From positions 1 to 17,993 of the forward strand of contig JAUVES010000004.1 in NCBI GenBank assembly GCA_030594675.1: 17,993 nt of DNA, given 5' to 3'. Numbering within the stretch: position 1 is the stretch's first letter; each line of letters starts with the position of its first letter. This stretch comes from Candidatus Nanohaloarchaea archaeon. Its GTDB lineage: Archaea > EX4484-52 > GLR71. The notes below the pieces were generated by a model. The model saw only the letters and a list, made by a program, of their open reading frames with translations, was not told the DNA's origin and searched no databases. Of this stretch, positions 8,001 to 13,889 are shown piece by piece. Position numbers and translations under genes: made by a program.

Positions 8001-9499
8001 TAAATGAGCTGAAAACTCTTATCAGCAAGACAAAGAAGGAATTGATAGAGGATAGTATCGATAATACGAACGGGCTTGAGAAAAGAGTTGAGGCAAATAT
8101 CAGCTATATCATTAAGTCGCTTGTGAAGATGTCTGATGCAATCCCTATGGTGAAGTCTAAGATACTTGCTGATGCAATGGCTCTTGAAAAGCTTTCAAAG
8201 AAGGAAAAAGTGGATATCAAGCAGGTCTTTGATAAGATTAATGTTATAGATAAGGAACTTTCATTGCAGGAAGCAGGCACATTGAAAGAGATTGATGGAA
8301 TACGGTCTGTTATAAAGACTATGGAATCTGAGTTTAACAGTTCTTTAAAGGATAGGGTCTTTGAGATAAGGAAAGAGATTAATTCTGTATCTAGTAAAGT
8401 ACCTGTTCTTAAGAAAAAACTGGCTGTCCATGATGTGCGCCTTAAGAAAGTTGCAGATGCGGGGAAAATGGATGTTTTGGATGTTATTGAGAAAATAAAT
8501 CTTCTTAATTCTGATATAGATAGTCTTAGCAGTGATTTCCTTTCACAGAACAAAATATCTGACACAGCACTCTTACGGCTGAAATCTTACATTGTGGATT
8601 TACGAAAATCTGTTAGGCGGGAGAATCTGCAGAGTGAGTCCAAGTATAATGATCTGCTTAAGAATCATATCTCTTCTGTAAGGGATGAGATTGGTGCTGT
8701 AAAGTCTTCATTCCCTGAATTAAAGTATAAGCTGTCTGATTATGAGAAAAAGCTTTCTGCTATTTCTGGAAAGCAAAAAATGTCTGCAAATGAACTGCTG
8801 GGCCAGGTCAATGTAATAAATGATGATCTTGAGAAATTTATGGATAAGGAAACTGCAAAGAAGGAGATAAAGAGTGTACGCGATAAGATACAGGATGTAC
8901 GTTCAACTGCTTCTGAATCTCTTGAAAATGATGTATCTTCACTTCGCAATGAAGTCGGTTCTATATGTGAATCTGTTGATCAGCTCAATAAGAGGCTGTC
9001 TGAACATGATCAGGTGAAGGTTAATACTTCAGGGATTGATGAGGTTTCCAAGAAGTCTGATGATTTATATTCAAAGGTAGCTGAAATTGAGTCGTCTCTA
9101 GGTAAGGCTAACGGTGATGAGGGAGCTATTCTTGAGCGTATGGAAGCTATGGATAAGAGACTCAAGAGTTTTGAAGACAGTTATTTTGTGAAGATGTTCT
9201 CCGATGTTCCTTCAGGCAAGGAGTTCTATTTCCTTTCTGATAATTATGCACCGACCGGGCTTGTTGCAAGGAATATGCTGGAGTTTATACATCTGTTTAA
9301 GAGTATGGATGCAAGTATTATTGGCTTTCATATGAAGGAGGGGTCTAATGATTTTGCTAACTGGATCTTTGATGTTTTAGGACTGGCAGATGTTACTGAG
9401 AAGCTTCGTGAAATTAACTGTGATTATTCAAATATTGATGAGACAAGGAAGCAGATGCTTGATGTGATGTGCGAGGTTGTGCCTTTTTCTGTTAACTGA
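2018..9499 (+). CDS. Giant coiled-coil repeat protein with C-terminal DUF5752-like domain
   Basis: The product has 2493 residues (about 280 kDa) with no signal peptide and no membrane span, so it is probably cytoplasmic. Residues 1-25 are a Ser/Gly/Asp-rich tail. From about residue 30 to 2390 the sequence is almost continuous amphipathic helix. A recurring motif, P-x2-[KR]-x2-L-[SL]-x-[HYD]-x3-L followed about 12 residues later by D-[VI], occurs 23 times, from residue 177 to residue 2330. The commonest spacing is 104 residues (11 of 22 intervals), and one proline precedes the motif in 21 of the 23 copies. The last 100 residues are globular (EFYFLS, PTG-x4-RN, F-x4-S, NWI, VLG) and resemble the archaeal DUF5752 family, which is the one region I can tentatively name. 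Cys and Trp are very rare. The repeat length is close to that of spectrin, but homology is not claimed. A structural, tethering or measuring role is inference only. The ATG at 2018 fits a leaderless promoter. Confidence 0.9.
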   Translation: MLQQGISSGSSGSSEDGRDDINQLIYKNQARIEEMLSRFSEHVDSQTNVNSMFFKLLEEFQKDLHDFKEHGAVKGDIHTEHRPEALPDDSRFAELKEHLTEDEKTQALKLRRVVQKIETLENRLKDDEHHDEALEKRVAKLKEDAANALDCKTTILSKDVLRLSGNILPMKNRLSNYEKGIKNLIESEKLDVTALAGKFDSLAHDLEALSKSLDGERGETSKRVKALKRSISSIRVHLDKHHDALAEELHSKLNEKIHDFRKELDPVKKALPRIKSKISVHEKMMSRMEVSEKADILHVTEDISALQKSFLSVSKDLDREEKLTVRRIKVLRHTIVSSRADTEKRMKSSVIDILAKIDIINRTIPDMQEMLGSHDRDLKDLIATESLDVQKITAELISLKADVIRLEKKFGDAHKVLVLDLKNRVSKMEVSLNESLKSQSDLVRRNIESVTIHLPHLRNKLSVHERQFRKMMDSQKVSAQKFTGNLEKLSSALESEETVYSSNIHVLKDRIENVNRDLRKMHKEDFNVIDDEVRQNVSSLRGDIEKLSTSIPVMKDRLLKHDSGLADAIKQESFDVRLLAGRLEGLASEIDGIERRQSVHDEMSAKSVAELRDNVLSLVDHLRAESSRKFSLVNQSVKDSVNVIQKEIDAVSSKIPYLRSDLSKYSSELKVLSADEKSDTKDLLDKFSELSSDLVLLSSRVAEDDKASLKKITHLKSRIIEIRNELGAKEKRDVSSLGKGFMDKIGSLKSDVNQLSSDVPELSNKLSSVDSALDRAVRTEGYDVKKLSSTLKNFHEELKDDETKSYAMVDSLSRRIDSVRDSLRADIQVRAKDLAKRISSVESEIPGLEGALKSHARDISMLTEKEVFDTKTLSTRLDGLASELTGFERQAHDNLVEVRFHVRDMNNAMLSNMRRSISLVRSEVKAVDCKIPGISVKLSSVDKSLIELSRREESDISSSLDKLDTLSDTLDFISKQSSASASENAKGIDGLKKHVESLYFSLDSREKTDYDGLAKLVSSRADKLSKDIDSVAFSIPVLKDKLLSMKEKISKLSGTEKVDVMLLKSTLASVAKELSAVDKKVSEDETSSKKDMDALHDKLNNSRSALEKDMKKQAVSLHDLIDSVSSKIPVLKESLDRDRKELEMMLGKEKLDIKGLGALLKSLEAELYQEDVESSKKIDRLKVSIADMRRELFKKHCTDIDHLEEDVKNKMSIVHDEITRVGDFIPGIRQSLSRHEGSLKQIRLNEKTDISSVLSLVDNLNTDVNAVEKGLSVQKADYNKKLKNLRFKIYDVRFDLRSDLRVQGESLQKDITEVSSRFPALEKMLSKHSLGLKSILSKEKIDVSRLGDRVADVLSAVNQASSELQGEEKKSKAYFDKLRDNILSVQKTLMQKQEAGDKDVLLTVKLQGAGLQKEIDRLSSDFPQFKKALSKHSLRLKSILSKEKIDVSKLGDSVADVSAALGHTISELHGEEGKSKAYFEKLWGNIVSVQKTLVQKQEAGDKDVLLTVRLQGESLQKEIDRLSSDFPQFKKALSKHSLRLKSILSKEKIDVSKLGDSVADVSAALGHTISELHGEEGKLRDNFETLRDNISSVQKTLVQKQEAGDKNVQLSLKLQGESLQKEIDRLSSDFPQFKKALSKHSLRLKSILSKEKIDVSKLGDSVADVTAVVGLTISELHGEEGKLRDYFETLRDNISSVQKTLVQKQEVGDKDVQLALKLQGECLQKEIAEITSRFPSIKKTLSKHSLRLNSILSKENTDVSSLRNDMVDVLSAVVKASSEIHAEEKKSRKYFEKLRDNISSVQKTLVQKQEAGDKDVQLSLKLQGESLQKEIAEMSSKFPSIKKTLSKHSLRLKSILSKEKVDVSSLRESVADVLSAVDQANSELSVEEKKSREYFDKLKDSIKSVQKTLVRKQEKGDKNLEGSFEARALSIDKSIETVVSQMVGLKNRFISSDYRIDALRRDLRDKSLDISAVFSRLRDIDAYLDKEAKVSKKGINELKTLISKTKKELIEDSIDNTNGLEKRVEANISYIIKSLVKMSDAIPMVKSKILADAMALEKLSKKEKVDIKQVFDKINVIDKELSLQEAGTLKEIDGIRSVIKTMESEFNSSLKDRVFEIRKEINSVSSKVPVLKKKLAVHDVRLKKVADAGKMDVLDVIEKINLLNSDIDSLSSDFLSQNKISDTALLRLKSYIVDLRKSVRRENLQSESKYNDLLKNHISSVRDEIGAVKSSFPELKYKLSDYEKKLSAISGKQKMSANELLGQVNVINDDLEKFMDKETAKKEIKSVRDKIQDVRSTASESLENDVSSLRNEVGSICESVDQLNKRLSEHDQVKVNTSGIDEVSKKSDDLYSKVAEIESSLGKANGDEGAILERMEAMDKRLKSFEDSYFVKMFSDVPSGKEFYFLSDNYAPTGLVARNMLEFIHLFKSMDASIIGFHMKEGSNDFANWIFDVLGLADVTEKLREINCDYSNIDETRKQMLDVMCEVVPFSVN
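5999..7870 (+). repeat. Six in-frame tandem 312-bp repeats
   Basis: The His codon of the SKHS motif (or its equivalent) falls at 5999, 6311, 6623, 6935, 7247 and 7559, and the equivalent codon of the next, diverged unit falls at 7871. Each step is exactly 312 bases (104 codons), with no indel. Units starting at 6311, 6623 and 6935 are close to identical in nucleotides. Those at 5999, 7247 and 7559 are more diverged. This indicates recent tandem amplification or gene conversion inside the giant gene. The exact unit boundary is arbitrary. Confidence 0.92.
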
Positions 9500-9504
9500 A
9501 TTGT

Positions 9505-10605
9505 TTAGTGATTTCGGTTTATCATGTAGTCTGCGAAATCTTTGAGCATTGTTTTCTTATCTGAGTCTGGCAGATATAGGTTTACTTCATTCCATGCCTT
9601 ATCTACTATATCTTTTGCTACGTCTTGTGCATATTCGATTGCTTTGTATTCATATATAATTTTTATTGCTTCATCTATCTCTTTTTTATCTTCTGTGTGC
9701 TTATTGAGGATATCTATAAGTGTTCTTCTGTTAGTTTCGTTACCCTCCTCTTTGGCTTTTTCAAGTGCATAGACAACCATCAAAGTTCTTTTTCCTTCGT
9801 GTATGTCATTTCCGTATACTTTTCCTAATTTTTCGTAATCTGTAATGTCAAGTACGTCATCCTTTATCTGGAATGCTACACCGACAGATTCTATGTATCT
9901 AGCTATTGTATCTTCCAGTTCTGGTGTGCTGTCAGATGATAATATGGCTGGTATCCTGACTGCTAACCTTGCGAGCGATCCAGTCTTGTATGCGCACATC
10001 TGGAGATACTGGTTGACTGTTATGTCTTCATTTTCACCATTGTGCCAGGATATGTCCATGGCCTGACCAAGTGATACATGTATCATTTCCTGGTTGTATG
10101 CTTCATATAGCTGTAATTTTTTCAAGGGGTCTGTGATATTTCTTTCTATAATCTTTAATGGAAAATAATATAATGCGTTACCTCCATTTATTGCAACATC
10201 TGCACCAAAGAGTTCGTGTATCGGTGGTTTACCTCTTCTTTCTTTTGCATCATCTTCTATATCATCGACCATGAGCGTCATGTTATGGATAATCTCAGGG
10301 ATTATTGCATAATCAAGCATTTCGTCTTTGTCTATTCCAAATATATCTCCTATAAGAAGTGATAGTGCCGGGCGCCATCTTTTGCCTCCGCGGTCCAGAA
10401 GTTCCCACATAGGGTCTATGACACCTTTCTGGATTGCATTTTTATCATGTTCGTATCTTGCTGGGCCGTCAACCCATTCCATAAATTTGTCGTCTATCTT
10501 TCTTGGAAAATATTCTTCAATCTTTTTGTTGATCGGTTCTATGTTTTCCTTTAGGTAGTCTTTAATTTTTTGGTCAGTTTTGGAAGAATCAGTCAGGTTC
10601 TGCAT
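9505..10605 (-). CDS. idsA: Polyprenyl diphosphate synthase (GGPP synthase type)
   Basis: This trans-isoprenyl diphosphate synthase (366 aa) condenses isopentenyl diphosphate with allylic diphosphates. In archaea it supplies GGPP for ether-lipid side chains. Visible signatures are GGKRWRP at 73-79, the first aspartate-rich motif DDIEDD at 114-119 followed by ERRGKPP, the KTG at 207-209, FQIKDD at 245-250 running into the second aspartate-rich motif DDVLD at 249-253, and G-N-D-x2-EGK at 265-272. The fifth residue before the first Asp motif is Met, not a bulky aromatic, so the product could be GGPP or longer; that is inference. The ATG at 10605 has a GGTGA ribosome site six bases upstream. The gene ends five bases from the end of the convergent giant gene and lies 97 bases downstream of the AbrB-PhoU gene, with a likely promoter of its own in between. 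Symbol by analogy to archaeal IdsA. Confidence 0.93.
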   Translation of the reverse strand: MQNLTDSSKTDQKIKDYLKENIEPINKKIEEYFPRKIDDKFMEWVDGPARYEHDKNAIQKGVIDPMWELLDRGGKRWRPALSLLIGDIFGIDKDEMLDYAIIPEIIHNMTLMVDDIEDDAKERRGKPPIHELFGADVAINGGNALYYFPLKIIERNITDPLKKLQLYEAYNQEMIHVSLGQAMDISWHNGENEDITVNQYLQMCAYKTGSLARLAVRIPAILSSDSTPELEDTIARYIESVGVAFQIKDDVLDITDYEKLGKVYGNDIHEGKRTLMVVYALEKAKEEGNETNRRTLIDILNKHTEDKKEIDEAIKIIYEYKAIEYAQDVAKDIVDKAWNEVNLYLPDSDKKTMLKDFADYMINRNH

Positions 10606-10620
10606 ATTTTCACCATTGTG

Positions 10621-10649
10621 TAGTATGAATACTACTTATTTAATACTAC
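10621..10649. promoter_or_regulatory. Promoter region of the prenyl synthase with repeated TAGTAT motifs
   Basis: TAGTAT (10621-10626) and ATACTA (10629-10634) form an inverted repeat, and AATACTAC occurs at 10628-10635 and again at 10642-10649. On the minus strand a TATA-like ATTAAATAAG lies inside this array, 31-40 bases before the ATG. The arrangement suggests an operator overlapping the promoter. No regulator is identified. Confidence 0.4.
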
Positions 10650-10702
10650 GGGGTAATTTAAAAATCTTTTGTTTTTTGGTGTGTTTTTGTCTGTGATGAA
10701 AA

Positions 10703-11713
10703 CTAAAGCACTATAATGTCTTTTGCTATGTCGTAACTTAGTGATATCATTGGCTCGAAATGGCTTTCCAGCTTGGCTATGTGCTCTGTGTCTATGTCTT
10801 TGTGCTTATGCTTAAGCTTGTTTTCCATCCCGAAGATGATGTCCATGGTCTTTCTTGACCTTCTGGCTGTGTATATGGATATTGCTTTGTCTGTTTTTCT
10901 ATTGAAAAGTGCATCTCGTATATCTTTTATATATGCTGTCCAATCGTTTAGAAATTCTGTTGTGTATCTTTCCAGCCTCATGTCTTTTCTGAAGAGTGGG
11001 TATCCATATTCTTTCATCCTTGGCGTCTGCTTTTTGTTTGTATAGTAACTTATTCCGACAAGTATGTTGCCTATTTTTTCTAAGTTTTTTATTATTCTTG
11101 AGGTGATTATTAGTTCGTGCGGGGTTTTTCCTGTTTGTTTCATATAGGCTGAGTCAATCAGTGCAAGGCTTATGCATCGGAAGATCAGGTTTGCTGTCCT
11201 GTCAATAGCTGTGTCCATATCTCTTACTTTGTCGCCAATCTCTGTCCCTCTTTCTATATTGTCTGTTATTTCTGTTGCCATTCCTATAAGGTAGTTGAAT
11301 ATATTGCTTGTGAATTTTTCTGTGTCTGCATCTTCAAGATGTATGAAGTCTTTCAGTATTATTCTTTTTTCAGACTGTTCTATGACCTCAAGACCTGTCA
11401 GATTTTTCTGGATTTCGCTTACGACTTCAAACTGTTTCCTGTCAAGATGTCCTGATAGGATTATCTTTCTGAAGCCTTGTATGTATGCTCTGTATGCTTT
11501 TGCGTATATCTTTGCCATAGGTTCTTCTTTTTCTATATGTATCGTTTTTTCTGTATATTCTATATCTGTTTTTTCTGCTGTGATGTTTAAGGTTCCATCG
11601 GTGTTCTCTTCTATGTTTATCTCTTTTGATTTATTTAGGTTATATCTCTTTATCCAGCTTTTTGGCAGGGATATTGCGTATGAGTCGCCCAGTTTTATTA
11701 TCTTTCGCTTCAT
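10703..11713 (-). CDS. AbrB-PhoU family regulator
   Basis: A 336-residue protein with the two-part layout of archaeal PhoU-like regulators. Residues 1-48 form a swapped-hairpin AbrB/SpoVT DNA-binding domain (RKIIKLGDSYAISLPKSWI, then a basic patch and a DGTLNI strand). Residues from about 75 to 336 are a helical PhoU region with a double set of long helices, including acidic stretches such as EITDNIERGTEIGDKVRDMD that in PhoU proteins bind metal clusters. Family members are linked to phosphate-uptake control, but no pst transporter is visible here, so the target is unknown. The ATG at 11713 is preceded by GTGA and by a minus-strand TATA-like run at about 11732-11745. It is the upstream neighbour of the prenyl synthase, 97 bases away. 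Confidence 0.88.
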   Translation of the reverse strand: MKRKIIKLGDSYAISLPKSWIKRYNLNKSKEINIEENTDGTLNITAEKTDIEYTEKTIHIEKEEPMAKIYAKAYRAYIQGFRKIILSGHLDRKQFEVVSEIQKNLTGLEVIEQSEKRIILKDFIHLEDADTEKFTSNIFNYLIGMATEITDNIERGTEIGDKVRDMDTAIDRTANLIFRCISLALIDSAYMKQTGKTPHELIITSRIIKNLEKIGNILVGISYYTNKKQTPRMKEYGYPLFRKDMRLERYTTEFLNDWTAYIKDIRDALFNRKTDKAISIYTARRSRKTMDIIFGMENKLKHKHKDIDTEHIAKLESHFEPMISLSYDIAKDIIVL

Positions 11714-11750
11714 CTTTTTTTCACTTTGTCTTTTTATATATTTTTAGATA

Positions 11751-11782
11751 TAATATATATTTTATATATAGAATATATATAT
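11751..11782. promoter_or_regulatory. Second copy of the AT-rich promoter-like block
   Basis: Bases 11751-11771 repeat 946-966 exactly, in the same orientation. The block sits in the divergent spacer between the AbrB-PhoU gene (start 11713, minus) and the plus-strand operon beginning at 11845 or 11927. It could be a regulatory element shared with the gene at 1029 or a low-complexity TA tract. Confidence 0.35.
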
Positions 11783-11844
11783 CTTTCTGCTGTCCTGTAT
11801 CTATTGCGGACCTTTTGTATTTTAAATTGCAATGGTGTTTTTGA

Positions 11845-11940
11845 ATGAGTGAATTATCTAATATTGGATACCTTATCGGGTCATATATATCGGGTAGGGA
11901 AGTATGTGATGTGGATGTGATTTACAATGAGATCTTATAA
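11845..11940 (+). CDS. Possible 31-aa leader ORF overlapping the next start
   Basis: ATG at 11845 to TAA at 11938-11940, in a different frame from the next gene, whose ATG (11927) it overlaps by 14 bases. A GGTG at 11833-11836 and a TATA-like TTTTAAAT stretch just upstream would allow its translation. The peptide starts MSELSNIGYLIGSY and resembles nothing I know. It could be a small gene translationally coupled to the next one, a leader peptide, or chance. Confidence 0.25.
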   Translation: MSELSNIGYLIGSYISGREVCDVDVIYNEIL

Positions 11941-12334
11941 GATGGTGTATCTCCTGAGTGAGATGTTGAAGCCTTATGGTAAGGTAAATACGCGTTCTGT
12001 GAATATGGCTGTGTGGGAATGCCAGAAGCAGGGGGTTATGGAGGATTATGTTTTTTTACCTATTGGTGACGGACCTCTTAGTCAGGAAATTTTGTCTGAT
12101 GTTGCGTATCTTGAAATGGTCGGTGTTGTGAAGATTGAAGATGATTTGCTTAAGCTTGGTTATTATGATGTGTCTGAGATAATTAAGCGGGTACCGTGGT
12201 TGTATCCTGAAGAAGCATCTGTGATTGGTAAGGTTGCAGGGGATATGGCTGATAGGGATCTTCTTCTGGATGAAAATAAGATACTTGAGTACTGGCGTGG
12301 TGAGCTTGAGAAATTAGGTTTTGATTTTACTTAG
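11927..12334 (+). CDS. Small winged-helix-like protein (SocA/DUF4065-like?)
   Basis: A soluble protein of 135 residues. Residues 1-70 have the layout MVYLLSEML...YVFLPIGDGPLSQEILSDVAYLEMVGVV in short blocks: a helix, a strand, G-x-GPLS, and a helix with a D-x2-YLE signature. This resembles the G-P-x-S/D-x2-L pattern of SocA/Panacea (DUF4065) proteins and of some archaeal winged helices, but the match is loose. The C-terminal half is helical and acidic. It is the first clear gene of an apparent operon: 46 bases separate it from the P-loop NTPase. A TATA-like CATATATATC at 11882-11891 lies 36-45 bases before the ATG. A DNA-binding or accessory role for the two downstream genes is inference. Confidence 0.6.
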   Translation: MRSYKMVYLLSEMLKPYGKVNTRSVNMAVWECQKQGVMEDYVFLPIGDGPLSQEILSDVAYLEMVGVVKIEDDLLKLGYYDVSEIIKRVPWLYPEEASVIGKVAGDMADRDLLLDENKILEYWRGELEKLGFDFT

Positions 12335-12380
12335 TGACTTATGAGATATTGTTGATTGGTGAGATGTGGGGGGTGATATT

Positions 12381-12917
12381 ATGGCAAAATATGTGATTTC
12401 TGGTGGCCCTTCATCAGGTAAAACTACTCTGGTGAATCTTATATTGGAGCTTGGATATGATGTGATGCCTGAAATGGCTGGGCAGATAATAGATGAGCAG
12501 CTTAAATATAAGGGGGATATGGTGCCATGGAATGCTGTCAGGAGGCAGGAATTTCAGAAGGAGCTTATCAGACGGCAGATTGAGGCGGAAAAAACTATCA
12601 AAGGTGATAGGCTGTGTTTTCTTGACCGTGCCATACCTGACAATATCGCTTATAATCTTTATGATGGTAATACGCCGTCAGACTATCTTTTAAAATCAAG
12701 TAAGAATGGTGGTTATGACTGTGTATTCTTTTTGGAACAGGTGCCTTTCTATGAACAGACTGAATTTCGAAAAGAGACATCTCAAGAAGCTAGGAGACTG
12801 TCTTTTCTTCTTTCTGAAGTCTATGGCTCTTTAGGATATAATGTGGTCAATATCGCGCCTATGGGCTCTGCAGAGAGGCGGGCGGAATTTATAATGGATG
12901 TTATTAAAGGCAGGTGA
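12381..12917 (+). CDS. AAA_28/NadR-like P-loop NTPase
   Basis: A single-domain P-loop NTPase of 178 residues with Walker A GGPSSGKT at 8-15. CFLDRAIPDNIAY (about residues 81-93) is the Walker-B-like strand and DR-x-IPD signature typical of the AAA_28 / NadR-kinase-like family. A basic lid, FRKETSQEARRL, follows at about 132-143, and the C-terminus has the LGY-x-VV strand of small kinases. The substrate cannot be told from sequence. I chose ATG 12381 because GGGGGGTGAT at 12367-12376 is an excellent ribosome site; an in-frame GTG at 12366 overlaps it. The gene is nine bases from the CYTH gene downstream, and AAA_28 and CYTH domains are fused in TTD14-type proteins, so the two products probably work together. 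Confidence 0.85.
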   Translation: MAKYVISGGPSSGKTTLVNLILELGYDVMPEMAGQIIDEQLKYKGDMVPWNAVRRQEFQKELIRRQIEAEKTIKGDRLCFLDRAIPDNIAYNLYDGNTPSDYLLKSSKNGGYDCVFFLEQVPFYEQTEFRKETSQEARRLSFLLSEVYGSLGYNVVNIAPMGSAERRAEFIMDVIKGR

Positions 12918-12926
12918 GGTGATTAT

Positions 12927-13511
12927 GTGGTAATTGAAAATGAGGCTAAAGTGTTCAATCCTGTATTTTCAAAAGAATATGTTTTTGATGCTTTTGATGT
13001 GGATATATCTTCTGCAAACTGTTCCCGGATAGTTGATACCTATCTTGAGTCCTGCGGCTATTTTTTTCTTGAAAGTGGAAAACAGGTACGCATCCGTGAT
13101 ACAGGTGGAGATTTATATCTGACTGTTAAGGGGCAATGTATCACCAGCAGCCTTTACAAGAAAAAGGAAGAGCTTGAGGGTCTTATAACGGAAGATGTGA
13201 AAGATGCGCTTCTTCTGATGAACAGGGCTGTCCTCAGGATTGAAAAGAATAGGTATGTGCTGGATTATGATGGCATTGAGCTTGTCTATGATACTGTTTT
13301 CAGGTTTTACAGACCTGATTGCAATACAAAACCCTTTTTTAAGCAGAATATATTAAGTGCAATACAGATGACAAATATATTTGAGGTTGAAGGTGATGAT
13401 GAAGATAAGATTGCTTATGCTCTTGATGTTCTTGGTATATCTGAAGGTGATTTGACGACTGTTTCCAATTATGAATATTTTATGGGTTTATGCGGTGTTG
13501 GATGTTTTTGA
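12927..13511 (+). CDS. CYTH domain (triphosphate tunnel) protein
   Basis: A 194-residue protein with the charged residues of the CYTH/triphosphate-tunnel fold in order: ExExK at residues 4-8 (ENEAK), VRIRD with R55 and R57, K68 in LTVKG, the basic strand RIEKNR at 104-109, D122 in VYDTVF, and FEVEG with E153 and E155. Family members hydrolyse or bind triphosphate compounds (class IV adenylate cyclase, thiamine triphosphatase, polyphosphatase) or bind nucleotides, usually with a divalent metal. Which one applies is not readable here. The start is a GTG at 12927, four bases after GAGGTGA; the nearby ATG at 12924 runs straight into a stop. It is the last gene of the three-gene operon, followed by the RNase P promoter. 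Confidence 0.85.
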   Translation: MVIENEAKVFNPVFSKEYVFDAFDVDISSANCSRIVDTYLESCGYFFLESGKQVRIRDTGGDLYLTVKGQCITSSLYKKKEELEGLITEDVKDALLLMNRAVLRIEKNRYVLDYDGIELVYDTVFRFYRPDCNTKPFFKQNILSAIQMTNIFEVEGDDEDKIAYALDVLGISEGDLTTVSNYEYFMGLCGVGCF

Positions 13512-13521
13512 TGCCAAAATC

Positions 13522-13529
13522 TTTATAAA
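13522..13529 (+). promoter_or_regulatory. TATA box for the RNase P RNA transcript
   Basis: TTTATAAA directly follows the CYTH stop codon. It predicts initiation at about 13550, some 80 bases before the first base of helix P1 of the RNase P RNA, so a leader is likely. Confidence 0.5.
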
Positions 13530-13549
13530 ACTTGCAGGTTAACATGTAT

Positions 13550-13628
13550 CTATCTGCTTAGGCAGGTCAATCCCTTTTGGCGGTTTCAACACCGCGGATC
13601 TGGTGTATTTTTGTCAGGTTTTGGATTG
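13550..13628 (+). ncRNA. Structured leader upstream of RNase P RNA
   Basis: The stretch between the predicted start site and helix P1 can fold. CTGC-TTAG-GCAG (about 13555-13566) is a small hairpin. Next, GCGGT-TTCAAC-ACCGC (about 13580-13595) stacks on an outer ATCC/GGAT pairing. An alternative CACC/GGTG pairing with the following bases is also possible. No C/D or H/ACA boxes were found. It may be a processed 5' leader or a separate small RNA. Confidence 0.35.
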
Positions 13629-13873
13629 GAAGAGGCAGGATAGCTTACTGCAGTTTAACTGTGGAGGAAAGTCCGCCCCCCATAAAGTGGAACCGGTGTG
13701 AGCCGGTGCGTGAAAGCGTAGGCAATGCAGCAGAAACGAATGTCTCCCTGTAAATATAATGATGCGATAGCTGAAATTCCGGGAGAGACAGTGAAACGGG
13801 CATCCTTCCTGGAGCAAGGTTTAACCGCTTAGTCTGATGCTATCAGAACAGAAGGCGGCTTACTCGCCTCTTC
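13629..13873 (+). ncRNA. rnpB: RNase P RNA
   Basis: This is the catalytic RNA of RNase P, which removes 5' leaders of tRNA precursors. The universal core is present: GAGGAAAGTCCGCC at 13664-13677 (CR-I and the 5' strand of P4), GAGCAAGG at 13812-13819 (CR-IV), and ACAGAAGGCGGCTTAC at 13848-13863 (CR-V and the 3' strand of P4). Helix P1 is a perfect eight-pair stem, GAAGAGGC (13629-13636) with GCCTCTTC (13866-13873). P2 pairs GATAGC (13639-13644) with GCTATC (13839-13844). At about 245 nt it is on the short side for an archaeal RNA. The ends are set from P1. It is read in the same direction as the flanking genes and is followed after 16 bases by Sec61-beta. Confidence 0.95.
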
Positions 13874-13889
13874 ATTTATATTAATATAT

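Noticed and set aside
2018..9499. Identification as an SMC, Rad50 or spectrin protein
   Set aside because: No Walker A or ABC signature head domains are present, and the likeness to spectrin is only repeat length and helicity.
12927..13511. Naming the CYTH protein an adenylate cyclase
   Set aside because: The motifs define the tunnel fold but do not separate cyclase from thiamine triphosphatase, polyphosphatase or binding proteins.
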